From: Methanolobus halotolerans | GTDB lineage: Archaea; Halobacteriota; Methanosarcinia; Methanosarcinales; Methanosarcinaceae | Assembly (NCBI RefSeq): GCF_004745425.1 | Contig: NZ_PGGK01000007.1 | Span: 1 to 64,000, forward strand | Direction of reading: 5' to 3' | Length of the DNA: 64,000 nucleotides | Shown here: in pieces, positions 63,724-64,000 of the stretch | Position numbering within the stretch: the stretch's first letter is position 1 | Layout of the letters: every line of letters starts with the position of its first letter | Made by a program: the position numbers and the translations under genes | The notes under the pieces: model-generated | What the model saw: only the letters and a program-made list of their open reading frames with translations | The model's database searches: none | What the model was told of the DNA's origin: nothing

Positions 63724-64000
63724 TTAATAAACAGTCAGTTCATGGAAAATATCCTTCTTAGAGAGAATCCCCTTTGGCACACCCTCAAAGGCAACAAGCA
63801 GAAAGCCGATGTTATGCCTATCGAAAACCTTTACTGCATCATACAGGGAAGTTTCCGCATCCACGGTGATCAGCTCCTTTGTCATTATTTCCTTAACCCT
63901 TGCAGTCATTTTGCCGCTTGCCACTGCATCTCCAATGTCGGTGAAAGTCACTATTCCAATTATTTCCTCGCCATCCCTCACTGGTGCACCATGTATACCA
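63724..64000 (-). CDS. CBS-domain protein, C-terminal part (continues beyond window)
   Basis: The last 92 residues of a CBS protein are visible. They end one CBS motif (GIHGAPVRDGEEIIGIVTFT, DIGDAVASGK) and contain a complete second one (VKEIMTKELITVDAETSLYD, NIGFLLVAFEGVPKGILSKK, DIFHEL). CBS pairs bind adenine nucleotides and regulate partner domains. The frame is open across the edge, so the start and any N-terminal domain are unseen. Confidence 0.88.
   Translation of the reverse strand, partial: GIHGAPVRDGEEIIGIVTFTDIGDAVASGKMTARVKEIMTKELITVDAETSLYDAVKVFDRHNIGFLLVAFEGVPKGILSKKDIFHELTVY

Overview
The window is from a methanogenic archaeon of the Methanosarcinaceae, most likely a methylotrophic genus near Methanolobus, Methanomethylovorans or Methanococcoides; the genus is an inference. 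The evidence is a complete operon of methanogenesis marker proteins plus component A2 of methyl-coenzyme M reductase (MCR) activation, two ArsR/FilR1-type regulators of the kind found in methylotrophic methanogens, class I lysyl-tRNA synthetase, FEN1 with a PCNA-binding tail, aIF5A, homoaconitase and a PGF-CTERM protein. Several genes look leaderless (TATA box about 25-30 nt before the start codon); others have GGAGG or GGTGA ribosome binding sites. I found no rRNA, tRNA or CRISPR array.

Layout. 1-5.1 kb is a decaying accessory region. It holds an IS5-type transposase tail and a hybrid histidine kinase broken by a 132-bp miniature inverted-repeat element (with an 8-bp target duplication) and by a 1-bp insertion. 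A second copy of that element, a FilR1-type regulator and small orphan genes follow. 5.1-15.4 kb carries oxidoreductases, exported cupredoxin and cytochrome P460 lipoproteins, a second FilR1-type regulator, MsrB, and an intergenic locus with two tandem copies of a structured RNA. 15.5-20.4 kb has GpmI, FEN1, a presenilin-type protease and an AhpD-like protein.

20.5-28.4 kb is the MCR-activation operon on the minus strand, transcribed atwA-mmp3-mmp6-mmp5-mmp15-mmp17-mmp7. Several genes are translationally coupled, and an 11-bp inverted repeat lies upstream of atwA. A HAD-family phosphatase precedes it. 28.5-39.4 kb on the plus strand carries a matrixin protease, Ogt, an aldehyde:ferredoxin oxidoreductase, aIF5A with agmatinase, a zinc-finger protein with Pcm, a fused 5-oxoprolinase/hydantoinase, a bifunctional-nuclease-domain protein and a DUF1614 membrane protein.

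39.7-49.8 kb has a large NosD-like beta-helix surface protein, HisF-MazG, a peroxiredoxin, a PGF-CTERM lipoprotein, a U32 protease-family protein coupled to a nucleotide hydrolase, and a BofA-like membrane protein. 49.8-58.2 kb is mostly minus-strand housekeeping: LysS with a methyltransferase, then the run nnr, small protein, moaC, prs, Cys-cluster protein, endonuclease III-like, CDIN1/TPD nuclease. The end of the window has a TrkA-N/DHH protein that lacks a normal start codon, a 1-kb gene-free stretch, a YkgJ protein, homoaconitase, HisE and a truncated CBS-domain protein.

The most unusual observation is the tandem RNA at about 10.6-10.8 kb. Its two copies differ by compensatory base-pair changes in both hairpins while keeping an identical C-rich loop that is complementary to Shine-Dalgarno sequences.
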